From positions 62,001-126,000 of the forward strand of contig JAGFNK010000009.1 of assembly GCA_025769875.1 (NCBI GenBank): a stretch of DNA of 64,000 nt, written 5' to 3'. A program made the translations under genes and the position numbers. Source of the stretch: Russula earlei (Eukaryota; Basidiomycota; Agaricomycetes; Russulales; Russulaceae). This document shows, in pieces, positions 40,339-52,399 of the stretch. Positions within the stretch are counted from its first letter, which is position 1, and each line of letters begins with the position of its first letter. The notes beneath the pieces were generated by a model, which had not been told where the DNA came from, did no database searches, and saw only the letters and a program-made list of their open reading frames with translations.

Positions 40339-43300
40339 CTATGTCCTCTTCTTGTTGGGAGGCCCTCCGCCTCCACCGCCAGGAGCAGGACGCTAAGTAT
40401 GAAATACGGTGGTTTAACGGTGGTCTGCGGGGCAGGATTACACCTTACCTTCTTGGGAATGAAAATGCTGGTGGGTGGCTTCGGCTTTGGCGGTTTCGGA
40501 GGCTGCGCGGGTCGAGAATTTTGAGTAGGTTTTGGACCATTTCCCGCAGGGAGCACGCCTGGAGCTGGCAAGGGCCGTAACAGGATTTCGGATCGGAAGG
40601 CTGAGCGGCTGGCTTTGGAGAGATCAAGGGGACATCGGGAGATTTGGCAGAGGATTGAGAAGATGAGGCATTGCGTGCGGGCATAAGCACAGATGGCGGA
40701 GAAGTGGGCGCGGATTCTGAAGGAGAGACATGAGGTCGCTGTAGCGACGTTGAAGTGGCTGCGCCTTGGGAGCCGATGCTGCGTGCAGCAACAAGGGTAG
40801 TTGGGATAGTTTGTGGAGGGGGCGCGGCTTTCTTCGGAGGCTTGAGGCACGACTTGAGAGGTAGTTTTTCTTTCGGTGCGGTGAAGAACTTTACGTCGGC
40901 CTGGACAGGCGAATCACTGCATGTCCACACGTGGCTGAGAGCTCCAGAGATGCTTACCTCGATCAGGCAATCGCGCTCTCGTGCATCAGATATTATCTCT
41001 TTCCATGTTTTATCGCTGCGCTCTAGGGTTGGGCAGTGACCCAGCACGAACAACGATGCTCGCGCGCGGGTCAATGCAACGTTCATACGCCGATAGTCTA
41101 CTTAATCTAAGTTGCGCATAACCTAACAATGCCTTGGACGTACCAGATAAGAAGCCCACGTTCTGTAAACCAGGACCAGCGCGGACACACGACAGAATAA
41201 TAATGTCCTTTTCTTGTCCCTGAAAGCCATCGACAGGTGTTGAAGTCGACGTGGCTCGTGATATCCACACCAAACCGTGCTTCGAATGCGCGGCGCAGCT
41301 CCACAATCTGGGCGCGGTACATAGAAACGACTCCCACGCGGAATCTGAAGTCCTCGGAGCTACATTCCTGGACAAGACGATCATATAGTGAAACAGCAAC
41401 CTGAACCTCGGTCCTATTCATCAAGGAATGTGACGGTCCCGATGCTTCTTGTCCGCGAAGGATGTTGAAAAATCTATAAGGTCCAAACATGTTGATTGCG
41501 TGCCAGGAACGGGCAGTTTTCTCAGCCATCCCTAGACCATCCTTGAGTAGCCCTCTGTAGAAGATACGGCTTGGTAATTGGCTGATGTCTGGGTGCATTC
41601 GGTATTGGATACTGACATGGGGTTGGCGGGAGATTTCATAACGGCAAGGGGAAAAAGAACCATACCTCAGGAGGTGGACAGCATCCGGGTCGAGCTTCTG
41701 CAAACGTACGAAGAGCGACTGATTGTAAAGATATTTGGACGCCTGAACGAGATGAGCAAACTCCTAGCGAACTCGAAAAGACGAATGACCTCCTGCGAGA
41801 TAACGGTAGGTGGGAGTTGCTGAGGATCTACCCAATGCTCGATATGTGAAAAGAGCTCCACAAGGCGAGAGATGCCGCACCTCCAACCATGACGCAACGT
41901 GCCACATTATACTTGAGGGGTATCAAAGAACTCAACTCAATAGCCTGAGCCGCTTCGTCTATGATGATCATGTCAAACTCGAGGGACTCTAGGATATCAT
42001 GACCTGAACCAGACAACGTGGAACATATTACATCTGCCTCTGCAAGGACTTCCATTCGGAACTTCCGGCGAACAGCATCCAACGTTCGGTTGTCAGACTT
42101 CTGTTGATCTCGGAGCCTATCTAGCTTCTGGATGATCGAAACTCGCCGGTAGTTGAGCCTCTTTATCTCTTCGTCCAAAGTCGCAACCTTTACCGCGTTA
42201 TCATGCAAAACCGCCAGTTCATTTTGCTTTTGTTGGCGCAATTGCCGAACCGATTCAAGCTCAGAACGCAGCAGTGCAATCTCACTCGCCGATTCTTTGG
42301 AGCCGCCACGAGCGCTTTGACTCGAATCCACCTTCTCGTCAACGAGGTTGTCCAGGGAGATTTCCTTTACGCTGACGTTTATGGCCTTGTCCGTTCCGAT
42401 CCGAACAACCTTGGGGATTACGCTTCGTCTGCCAGCTCCTGAAACACCTTCTTTGAGCCGATTCGCGATCTCGTCGATGGCAGCATTGCTGGGGGCACAG
42501 AGAAGGATCTTTGACGGGATCCTATCTGTTGATCGGGTGCCGTTTGGTGCTATATGCTGTGGACGACTGGACAGAAATGCCTGTACCAATCCGCAAATGG
42601 TCGACGTCTTGCCTGTTCCAGGGGGGCTATCATCAGACTCGTCAGAGGAAATACTATAGAGAGCGGGAAAAAAATACCCTTGTATCAGGGAGAAGCCATC
42701 TGTCCGCAAAGCGCTTATGATCGCACGCGCTTGAGGCTCATTCACATTGTACTTTATCATGGCGTTCTGGATTTCCTTCTGATCAACAGACTTTGGTTTC
42801 GGTAAATGCGGATTCAAAATGAAGTCGGCGCAGTCATAATGGGGCATTGCCATGAGTGCAGCGTATTCCCGGTGCAATGTGCTCAGACTAGGGGTGATGA
42901 TCAGCACAGTGCGCTCGAAAAATGCGAATAGTTGACGACCTGAGTACTTTCCGGATCCGACAGACAGTACCGATCTGCAGCCCGAAGGCCCCTCGTTTTC
43001 CGAAGTGGCATCGTGCTGACACATGAATTGCGTGTTGGGAATCTAGAGGAAGATTTCGATTGACGTGTTGTTGTCCAAATGAATTAACCTTGAAATGTAA
43101 TACTTTCCCCATCACCGAGTGCTTTCCTTCAGGATCAGATAAAAGAATAATGTCGGTGTCCATGAGTGACCATCCCTTCGTCAAAGGCTCGACGATAGCT
43201 AAGTCGAAATCGACGAAATCATCGACGAACTGGCGCGAAATGATCTTGGATTCGAACATCACTGCCTCCTCCTCTTTTGCTTGAAGTATTTGGGCCCAAC

Positions 43301-45644
43301 ATTCCAGCAGCAGCAAGGGTTCGAAAACGCGCTGGTAATGGCTGTAATTTGAGAAGTGATCGGGGACGCAGACCAGCGGTGCTGTGAAATCGGTTTCGGG
43401 AGGATCAGGGCCGCTATGACCCCAATCCCAGGATAAGATCACGCGATGAAGACGAGAAATGTCGGGTTTCATGCGTAAAGCTCTTTTCCGGGCGTCATCA
43501 TGCCCACGCAGCCGCCGCAGCGCAGAATTGTTCTCGAGGGTCGGAAGGTCTAGCATCTTCGTCTGACGACGCTCCGCCGGTTTCTTCAGCTGAGGAGTAC
43601 GCTGGAACTTTCCCAGTGCAGATAGACCACGTTCTTGATCGCTTCCATCGTCGCTCGAGCTCTCGCTAGAGAGTGGGCGTATCTCGACGGAAGTATGCCT
43701 CGAGCTTTTAGATGGCACATGTCTGGACGAGGACGCTACGATCGATCGGAACCGGGGCATGGTGGACTCTTTGGAAAGCTTTTCTTCATCCTTCGAAGTG
43801 AAATAATTTGACTGCCGCGGTAGGGAACGACTTGATGGCACTTGAGACACAGCTGGGGGTTTTGCATCACGTGATTTAGGTTGACGTGAAGAAGATTCAG
43901 CCTTCGTATCAGTCTTAGGCACTTTTTCCTTTGGAAGTTTCTGGTGTGCCGACTTGATATACAGAGAATGGGACACAAATTCGATATCGCTGTCATCTTC
44001 AAACGCGGCCAAAGTGGCCTCGAGTTTCAGGATGCGAGCGGAATCGAGTCTCGTCTGGGCCTTGCCGTCCTTTTTTCGCGAACCCTCGATGTGTCGGGTG
44101 AGTTTTTGTACGCCTATTTCTGAGGGTCGTACGCCGGTTTTCTTGAAACAGTCCAAAAGAGATTGGAGCAGGGCGAACGACTGATGGAGCAATTCTTCGT
44201 CAGTTAGACGAAGCCACTTGGTTAGCTCTGGTAAGAACTGCTGCAAATCGTCCATCATTTTCTTTCCAATACGTGAGAGCTTCTGCCCCAAAGGTTTCTG
44301 GGGAGGAGAAGCATTCGTATGAGAATTAGTAGCAGATTCGAACGTTCTCCACTGAGCGAGCATGTCGCGCCCAAATATGAGCGCGTCGCGCATCCATCGG
44401 ATCATGTCCTCGGACTCGAAATAAACCGACCACGCAGGTGTCCTCCTGAAAATGACTGAGATGGACTCCGTCATCAATGCCCAGCACTTTGGCAGCGAGA
44501 GCCGCAGGAAGGCGCCGTTGTCGCTTCTCAAGAACTCGTCATCGAGTAATAAGCTGTCTGGCGACGAACAGAGTACTTCGATGACGTCCGTCAAACAACG
44601 GACAAGGGCTTTCGAGATATCGCAGGCCTCGGGGACAACGGTTGCATGTTTTATGAATGTTTTCAAGTATGCGAAGATCCCCTCCAGGGTATCACCAGTC
44701 AAGTTCCGGAACATTGCGTGAAAGCACTCCAAGCGCACATCTGCATCGAAGGCCTGTCCTACTAGTGCCTGCGCCGCGCCTCGAAGATCTTCGCTCGGAC
44801 AAAGCATTATGGCTGCCACGTCCCTTGCGGCCCCAGGTTGACCAAGAAGCCCTGCAGTGGCAGCAGGCGAGTTATAATTGGCGTACTTTGAGATGACTTC
44901 GGATAAGCCAGTTCGAAGAAGCGCCAAGGCCCCGTTAACCTCATTGAAAGCCGATTTCGCATTGGAGCTCTGTTTGTTGAAGACATGAGCGAATGCATTC
45001 TCGGTAGTGGGTTAAGATGGGCGAATTGTGCCGCAACGGAGATCATGGCCAAGGTGGCGTTGGAATCATGCGGTAGAATACCGGTAAAAATCGTAGTCCA
45101 GCGCTGCTTGCGTACGTCTGGAACGGTTATGTCCAGGTCACGGTGCGATACAGCTCGAGATAATTGAGTGATGGTGGTTGAGATAACTTGACAGTCCATC
45201 TTCAACACTTGGGATAGAAGAGCTCGAATTGAGGTGCGGGCCGTGGCCCATTCTGGGCCCCCGTATAACCGTGAAAAGGCAACAGTCACGAAACGGTCCA
45301 GATGGGTGTCCAGTGAATGAAGAGTGGCTCGGCGTCGGGTAAGATCGTTCTCACTCAGAGATTTGGAAAGAGCTGAGCGCAGTGACTATTATCGAATGAA
45401 TACACAAGCCCCTATGGACTACGAGGACAAAACTCACATCGGCCACGATAAGTATGGTGGCAGGACGCGCATCCTGAGAGCTTTCCTGTAGTGGTTCCGC
45501 GCGCAGAACATCAACCATCCTCACAAGAACGTCGTTGAAGAGTTGCCAGACCCAAATGCTATGAAGATCATATGATGGTAGTAGAGAGGGAGAGTTCGCT
45601 TGGGAGTTCACGCGACTCACGGTCAGCCGCGTTGGCCCATCCAC
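40339..45644 (-). CDS. SEN1: SEN1/senataxin-type superfamily 1 helicase
   Basis: Nuclear RNA/DNA helicase that ends non-coding transcription and removes R-loops. The helicase core is complete after splicing: NEPQARAI (Q motif), GPPGTGKTST (motif I, formed across an intron near 42640-42692), CAPSNAAIDEIANRL, a long helical insert (about 42100-42330), IIIDEAAQAIELSSLIPL, DPQQLPPTVISQEASKYLYNQSLF, SIQYRMHPDIS, DGFQGQEKDIIILSCVRA and RRMNVALTRARASLFVLG. The disordered C-terminus ends in RPAPGGGGGGPPNKKRT, NLS-like, at 40339. The N-terminal part (42888-45300) is helical and Ser-rich. Two frame breaks look like missing or extra bases: about 45001-45009 (HLNPLP to ENAFAHVF) and about 40560-40610. 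The 5' limit is approximate because no clear ATG was found before translin, and the N-terminus is shorter than in yeast Sen1. Confidence 0.85.
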
Positions 45645-45697
45645 AGTCGCAGCCGCAGCGCACCAGCGGAGTTTTATTTGTCTCTATTGTGGTATTT

Positions 45698-46712
45698 ATG
45701 GACCCCCGAGATCTCGAGCTCATCAACCAGCTGTTCGAAGTCGAAGGAACCCTCAAAGAAGTGAATTATATTTTGTCTCACAAAGCCACTCACGGATTCG
45801 CCAGACGTCTATTTACACAGAGGATTCACGAACACGCTGGAGTGTTTGAAAAGAAAACGCGAATAATGACCAGTACCCTTGATAAGATACACTCAACCCC
45901 GAAATCTGAAAGTGCGGACGGGACGTGTCTCGAATGGGCCTCTGAGAGGATAATATATTTCCTGTAGTTCCGGCCTTGCTCGAAACAATTCGGCCTGCCT
46001 TTGACAACTGCCACGAGATTATAGCTACCCTTGCCGAGACGATTCCTCATGATGAAGTATGGAAGTGGAAAGAATTGTGGACCCCTCCCCTCAGAGCGGC
46101 CGTATTCTCGGTGGTCTTCGTACGCTTTCTAATAGATGGGACTCTCGCATCCCTCGCCACGGTCGCTGATCAACTCGGCAGTGCGTCTTTTTCTTCCTGG
46201 GTCTACATGTGACAAACGCTCCGTTCCAGTTAAAGAAGAATGGGAAGATAGGTTCTCAATCACACCTGAGGATTACCTTCATGGGGTGATAACGTTCATC
46301 AACGAACTGGTGCGCGACTGTCACTCTATTCACTTCCATGGGCGTATAAACCGGATGCTCAGTCTCGATTGGCTGTAAATGCTGTCACACTCGGCGACTT
46401 TGAAGCACCACTGAGGATATCCATTTTCGCCAAAGACGTGTTCACCGGGTTCTCTATGGTACGTGAGCTTCTCCAGACTCCGATTTATATCGGGGTTCAC
46501 CCTGTACTGTCGGCATAGCTGAACCTCAAAAATGATCTACTTCGGCGTCGCTTCGACAGCCTCAAGTATGACATCAAGAAGATCGAGGAAGGTGAGATGC
46601 GTTCCTCCATTACAGAATGTCTCCGTAATGGATGGATCACGGTGCAGTTGTATACGACGTGTCTCTCCGGAAACTCGTACCACCGCAACGCACGGCCGAA
46701 CCGCATGAGTAG
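45698..46712 (+). CDS. TSN: Translin
   Basis: Small octamer-forming RNA/DNA-binding protein; with TRAX it forms the C3PO nuclease. Seven exons. Exon 1, 45698-45760, codes MDPRDLELINQLFEVEGTLKE. A 60-base intron leads to RIHEHAGVFEKKTRIMTSTLDKIHST. Further blocks are IPALLETIRPAFDNCHEIIATLAETIP, HDEVWKWKELWTPPLRAAVFSVVFVRFL, EDRFSITPEDYLHGVITFINEL, SRLAVNAVTLGDFEAPLRISIF, LNLKNDLLRRRFDSLKYDIKKIEE and VVYDVSLRKLVPP. All joins keep phase. These match translin over its whole length. The start lies close to the 5' end of SEN1, so the two genes diverge from a very short shared region. Confidence 0.92.
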
Positions 46713-46970
46713 CTTAAGAAAGGGTTTGTATTGTGGGGTTGTACTGTAGCACCAGAGGACAGATATAAAAGGTTCGGTACCCTGACGGTGCATGTGATGC
46801 CCACAAGCACGAGAGATTGCATGGCGACGGGGTGCGCAACTTCTTGCATCGCATCCCACGGCCTCACTTGCGTCGCCGAGAGCGGATACGCTTTCCGAAT
46901 TGCACGGCGGGCCCATGGCTATATTGGTGACGAGCCTGAGACACTCTCTGCTTCGCCAGGAGGAGAGTAC

Positions 46971-47412
46971 TCACCCTCTTATCTTTTTCTTTGGCTTCGC
47001 CTCATGGGCATAGTCAGAAGGGTCGTCGTTCCGACGAAAGCGTTCCATCGCCCATAGGATGTATCTGTCGACATGGTCACCCATGATCCCCTGATGCTTC
47101 GGTCAACGCGACACACCTGCGGTCGCGCACGGCCAATCCAGCCTTCTTCAAAGTCAAGCCGTTGGTCTTCCACAGAGCGTCCCACGCATCGAACGATATC
47201 TTCGTTTCGGAGCCTCTACCGATGGACTTGAGGAAGCTTTCCGGGGTGGAGATGTCGCCTGGAGTGAAAGTGAGCCTTGCATGGCGCGGGTCTGTGACAG
47301 CAGCATACATGCCTCGTGGCGGAGGTACAGGCCTGAGGAGGGCACGGTTCTGAAATGCGCGAGAAAAGGGCGAGACGGATGAACGGAGGCGAACGGCCAG
47401 TACAAACGACAT
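46971..47412 (-). CDS. FYV4: Mitochondrial small ribosomal subunit protein mS41 (FYV4, IGR motif)
   Basis: Short protein of about 130 residues. It begins MSFVLAVRLRSSVSPFSRAFQNRALLRP, Arg/Ser-rich without acids, as expected of a mitochondrial presequence. The IGR/SAM-like motif follows: SFLKSIGRGSETKISFDAWDALWKTNGLTLKKAGLAVRDRR, then, after one intron (GTGTGT..CGACAG, about 47115-47065), YILWAMERFRRNDDPSDYAHEAKPKKKIRG and TGA at 46971-46973. The order IGR, W..L, KKAG, VR.RRYILW is diagnostic. Convergent with translin (258 bases). Confidence 0.85.
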
Positions 47413-47560
47413 CGAACAAGGTCGGCGGGCGGGGAGGACAATGCAGATTATGTAATCATGACCGGGTTCGCGCTGGCTGGAAAACTCGTGTTAATGGGAC
47501 TCACTCATAAACAACCTGAATGTCAGGGCTACCACCACCTGTCAAGAGAACGCTCGTAAC

Positions 47561-48433
47561 ATGTTCGAATCCTTCCTGCGAACGGCACGGTCACCCAGAC
47601 GACAAAGCGCCTCTCAAGTGCGCGAGTTGCAAGTACGCCCATGCATCGAATGACTTCAATATCATGTGACTCATTTCGCGCTCGCGCAGGTCAGCAAGAT
47701 ATTGTGACAGGGTATTTGACTCCTCTCCCCTCTGCGCTAGGTGGCGCTTAAGAGTATAATCCCAGAGTTGTCAGCGACTGCATTGGCGCCAGCACAAAGA
47801 ATTCTGCAAAATCTGGGCCGTGTCATCCACCCGTCATGACAACACCTCTGTGGACCAGATAAAGCTGAGGATGGCTTACCTGATCTGGTTGCTGCGCGGG
47901 AATACCGGACTATGTCAAGTACATGTTCGAAGAGTACGACTACTGGAGGAAGCAGGTCAGGCGTGGGTTCATCGAGTTCAAGTTCTATCATTGGGACCAG
48001 CTCTCCAGCGCGATCAGCTTCATTGAGAAACTCTCGGTGTACCACACCATGCCTTTCGTCGGCATGCCTGGTACCCCGTCCTATGCCCCTCCAAGTGCGA
48101 AGCAGCTCAACTTGCAACTGCGCAGAATTCCCTCCGAAGTTCATGTCGGCTTCCATGAGGTTCGTCTCTCACAGCATCCTGAGTCCGCCCCCGTTTCGCG
48201 CCGCTAACATTACAAAGGCCGTGCAACACCACATGCGCTTTACGGAGAACCATAAGAGACCCAAATTGCAGCAAGCACTGGACGTCGCCCTGCAAGACGA
48301 TAACATTTTCGTGATTTCAATATCAGTCGTGCTGGAGAGTGCGTATTCTGCGAATATATATGACTTTCTATACCGTTCCATTTCTTGGCAACCTTCTGAC
48401 AAGGGACCAGTAGCAGCAATACCAGTAAAGTAG
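47561..48433 (+). CDS. Unidentified protein, exon structure partly resolved
   Basis: I do not recognise this family. A likely first exon begins ATG at 47561 (MFESFLRTARSPRRQSASQV, basic, possibly a mitochondrial presequence). The next exon, from 47742, reads VALKSIIPELSATALAPAQRILQNLGRVIHPS. After an unresolved splice near 47835-47920 comes DYVKYMFEEYDYWRKQVRRGFIEFKFYHWDQLSSAISFIEKLSVYHTMPFVGMPGTPSYAPPSAKQLNLQLRRIPSEVHVGFHE. A 59-base intron (acceptor TACAAAG) leads to AVQHHMRFTENHKRPKLQQALDVALQDDNIFVISI and on to the stop at 48431-48433. The composition is clearly protein-like. It converges on MON1 with 95 bases between the stops. Confidence 0.55.
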
Positions 48434-48528
48434 AGCGCGACGCGTAGTTCGCCTGACATGCCGTAGACGTGAACGTATATAAATAATCACAATATGCACA
48501 CCTGTACGACAACGCCCAACAGTCCGAA

Positions 48529-50957
48529 TTAGAAAATGGGGGCATCCCGCAGGAAAAGTCTTCCCTCTTCCTTCTTTACCCATCGCGCGACTGCATTTGC
48601 CGCGCTGATTGCCGCACTCTTCGGCAGTCCCTGGGATACGGCAATGTACATTTCGAAGGGTTGAGTGATCTGTACATGATGCTGTGTGAGTGGACACTCC
48701 AGCTGACAGACGTCTAAGTTATACCCAACCCATCACAGCTTCTTTCTCCGTGCGGATATACTGAAGTTTGAGCGGTAAATTCTGCCCCGACTTCGCGTGT
48801 ATACCATCATATAATGTCTGGTAGAGTATGATCAACCTGAGACTAAATTTAGATAGGATAAACGCCGCGGATCATAGAACCTTTACCGTCTACGTTCCTT
48901 TACATCGTCATATGGTTCTTCGAATATAGGTGACGTGATCTGGACGTGCGACCTAGATTTATAGATAAAATGTCGAAGACCAGGGATGCTCAAATCAGCC
49001 ACGCAGTACTCTGTCAGACCATTACGGATAGCCATCTCGATATTTGCCAATGTGCCGTCATTTTCAAGACGCTAAGCCAGCGGTATCGAGTGAGGACTCA
49101 TCAAGGAGACAACGAACAACTGACCTCAATAACAACACCGCACCAAGCTCGTATGGATTCAAAATCTCCATTTGCACTCACACAGAGGAGTCCTATATCA
49201 GCGCCTGAACTGCCGCCTCTGTCCAAAAGCGACGATTCCGGTTTAGTACCATCAACCTCTGGTGCCGGGATCGAATGAGGCGTATCGCCAGACGGGTATA
49301 TTCTTGACTTTGTTCTGTGTTCTGGAGAGGGTGCCCCAGCGGGTTCTGACTGAGCGTCTGACTGTAAGAACGTGACAAATACGTGAACAAAAGCCGACGG
49401 ATTATATTTGGGTAGGCAGAGAGGGAGCCAAGACGCAGACGCAGACGAGTTCACTATGGAGGGCGAATGAGCCGTATTCAACAATATGTGAAGGTCTATG
49501 GAGAACCAAAAGGTAAGACATCACGAACTAAATATGACTAACGTCACCTGCAGGGTGTATTGAGTGTTTCTTAGGTCTTGCAAGGGTTATGACACGACCC
49601 CGAGCGACAAGAACAAGGTATAGAAGGTCCTTGTAAGCGGTGAGGCGTAAGAATGGCGTTGGCGGCTATCATATGGTCCTCACTTTCATCTTTGAAGTCG
49701 GTACGAGATGATTAGCAGCGCGCGACCGCACGACAGAGTCCAATTTCAAGCAGTGAAGTGAGGAAGTTCCCATGGCCATGTCGTTCTCTGCTCTTTCCAG
49801 CAACGAATGAACGAGGACTTCCGATCCTTCAAGGGATGAGTAATGGATATGGAAGGTGAGACGAAGCTCATGCTCACCGCCAAGGAGACGACCAAGGTCA
49901 AAGTTGGTGCGACGTTCAAATATTCGTCGGAGCTGTGCGACAGTGACGACGCTCAGGACTTGCAAATGCAAATACTCGAGATGGGAGCGTGTCTTGCTTC
50001 TTAAGTGTGAGAAAGACAGAGACGCGATGGACAAAGATAATTGGAAAACTGACCACTGACTCGGGCTCACCCCAGGACGAAGCGCACGCATAGTACAGAG
50101 GGGGACGCAGAAGGATGCTGATACGCGTGTTGCCGGCGTTAATGCATCGTATTTTATCCCCGTCATCAAGGAAAACGGATATCAAAGCTTGCATGATGCC
50201 CACGATGGACGCGAGGTCATCCGATTCGTGCTCGACGAACCGACTGTAGGCACACGCGTCATCGGCCGCATGTCAGCGGGAACAATAATCAAATGCCTTG
50301 TGAATACAGGCTTGCCAGCATCAGTCAGGATGAAGTATTGTCTTGGGGGATAAACGTCCGCTGGGAACCTCGAGTCAACGACACGCCGACCAGCCCGTGG
50401 TAAGGCGAGGACACGGATCACGCACGTAATTGCAGGGATACCTCGTCCACGTCGACAGACGCAGACGCTTTCAAGTTCTTCTTCCGACTGCGACGCGAAG
50501 CAACGTCCGTGTCTGCGGGCCTCGCTCAGCTCGGGACGTGTTTCAGGCCATTGGATGATGACGACGACGCACCCGTCGAAGAGTCCCTCTTATTGAGCGT
50601 CCTTCTCAGATGGTCCCTCAACGCCCTTTTGGACGCCTCGTCGCCGGCGGGGACGCTCGCGGCGATCACATACACGTTTCCGGCTTCCGCGTCCGCCAAT
50701 CCTACCTCCGCGTCCGCCTCCGGGACAAGGATGCCTTCGCCCATGTCGACGTTGATGACGGAAGACGCGGAACTCTCTTCGCCTGTGTGGGAGGAGGTCG
50801 CTCCTCCGGGGGACGGGCCGCTCATGTGGACATGCAGATTGGAGAGGGAGTGGGTCGGTCTCAGGGAGGGTGCTATAACGAGGCGTGAAGGGGTCTGTGG
50901 ACAGGGAGTCACGGCGCGCGAGGGTGTTTGGGAACGGGACGGGGACCTTGAAGCCAT
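48529..50957 (-). CDS. MON1: Vacuolar fusion protein MON1
   Basis: With CCZ1, the exchange factor that loads Rab7/Ypt7 on late endosomes and autophagosomes. The N-terminal exon (50957-50526) is Ser/Thr/Pro-rich and disordered (MASRSPSRSQTPSRAVTP). The longin-type core follows over several exons: PPRQYFILTDAGKPVFTR, GIMQALISVFLDDGDKIRCINAGNTRISILLRPPLYYACASSWGEPES, HLEYLHLQVLSVVTVAQLRRIFERRTNFDLGRLLGGEHE, HSLLERAENDMAMGTSSLHCLKLDS, then SWLPLCLPKYNPSAF and LICVSANGDFESIRAW. The last exons give LYQTLYDGIHAKSGQNLPLKLQYIRTEKEAV and QPFEMYIAVSQGLPKSAA..AVARWVKKEEGRLFLRDAPIF, with the stop at 48529-48531. These blocks match MON1 from end to end. Divergent from the BTB gene at 51193. Confidence 0.92.
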
Positions 50958-51115
50958 ATGGTGGTGGCCAGTGGCTGGCCTACAGCGTTGTTAGTGTTAG
51001 CCCCAGCTGGGCTTGGGCCGATAATAATATCCGACGACTCTCACGAACCCTTTGAAACACGACCAACGACCACCCGGTGTTTTCGACTTTAGAGAACCGC
51101 TCCTCGGCAGCTGTC

Positions 51116-51122
51116 TATAAAG
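51116..51122 (+). promoter_or_regulatory. TATA box of the BTB gene
   Basis: TATAAAG, 77 bases before the ATG at 51193, in the 235-base gap shared with MON1. Confidence 0.5.
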
Positions 51123-51192
51123 GGACCCCCGTCCCCATCGCCTTTGGCCTAACGGCGCACGCCTGGTGGCCCCCAAACACACCCCTCCCTCC

Positions 51193-52334
51193 ATGGACGG
51201 CTTGGGTTTCACCATCCCACCGGCCAGTCGCGGAGACCCTTGGTTCGAAGACGGAAACATCATACTTCTGGTCGAGGATGACGACCATCATGTGCTGACG
51301 GCCTTCAAGGTCCATCGAGGTGTTTTGGCTCGCCAATCCGAAGTCTTTGAGACGATGTTCGACATTCCTCAGCCCGCATCTGTCGTGGATTCCGTAGAGC
51401 ACATAGACGGCTGCCCAATGGTCCGCATGCATGATCTCCCAAACGAGCTCTCTTCCCTCATAAAAGCTCTATATGATGGCGTGTGGGTCATGCAATCTCA
51501 TTTGGCTTGGTGCCATGGCCCGACTGAGCGTATTGGAATAATAGCACGTTTTACCAACGAAACATAGAAGACTTCTACACCCTCGCCGGGATCCTACGTC
51601 TATCTTCCAAATACTTTATCACCCACCTGCGCGTCCAAGCGATCCGACATCTAACCGAGACGTGGTCGTACACCATCACTGGGCACGATGAAATGGTCAG
51701 GCAAGCACTAGCGGCTCCCTCGGTCGACGGCACGACGTATCCTTATGTTCACCCACTGCACGTCCTCAACCTTGCCCGCGAGGTCAACATCCGCATCGTC
51801 ATCCCGTCCGTTTTGTACTTCTTGTCCATCTACTCGCTGAGACAGCTCCTGAGCTGCGAACACCCAAAGCTGCAACACGAGAACCCATCTCGCCCGTCCA
51901 ACCAACTTTCCCTCCACGACGTCTCCGAGTACACCCTCATGTATCAATACCGCCTCAAAATAATCCTCGATTTCATTCGCATCACGTGCGGGGAGCGCAA
52001 GACGGACGTAAACTGTCGGGCGCTGAAGGAATGCCGCAAGGTGTTCGCCCGCCTTGCTTCCAACATTAATCAGTCATTCACGCCCCGCACAGGACCGTTC
52101 CATAACATGGCACAGGCCATGCAATGGATCGACGACGACGACACGATCTGCGGGCCCTGCAAACGCGCATTCCGCCGCGACGTAACGGCGTTGCGCACGC
52201 GGCTCTGGGAGGAGCTGCCTTCGGTCGTTGGTCTGCCGAGCTGGAAGGAGTTATTGGCTATGGATTTGCCGTCGTCACAAGGACCTGGAGATAGGTCGGG
52301 CGTTTCGGGCATGGTTCATGTCGTGTCTACGTAG
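51193..52334 (+). CDS. BTB/POZ-domain protein
   Basis: Two exons, 51193-51482 and 51545-52334. The 62-base intron (GTGGGT..AATAG) joins YDGV to TFYQRNIEDFYTLAG in phase, giving 359 residues. The start MDGLGFTIPPASRGDPWFEDGNIILLVEDDDHHVLTAFKVHRGVLARQSEVFETMFDIPQP is the BTB fold. ALYDGVTFYQRNIEDFYTLAGILRLSSKYFITHLRVQAI completes it. The C-terminus has the Cys pair and helix typical of this mushroom family (TICGPCKRAFRRDVTALRTRLWEELPSVVGLPSW). BTB domains dimerise or bind Cul3; the partner is unknown. It sits tail to tail with a second BTB gene. Confidence 0.88.
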
Positions 52335-52399
52335 CAGAATGAATAATCTATTTGAATTGCGGGCGTAGAGACTCTATGGCTTCCTGATGGCATATCACA

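Noticed and set aside
50509..50994. Plus-strand frame of 161 residues opposite MON1
   Set aside because: The minus strand carries the MON1 N-terminal exon; the + frame has no domain and is a shadow.
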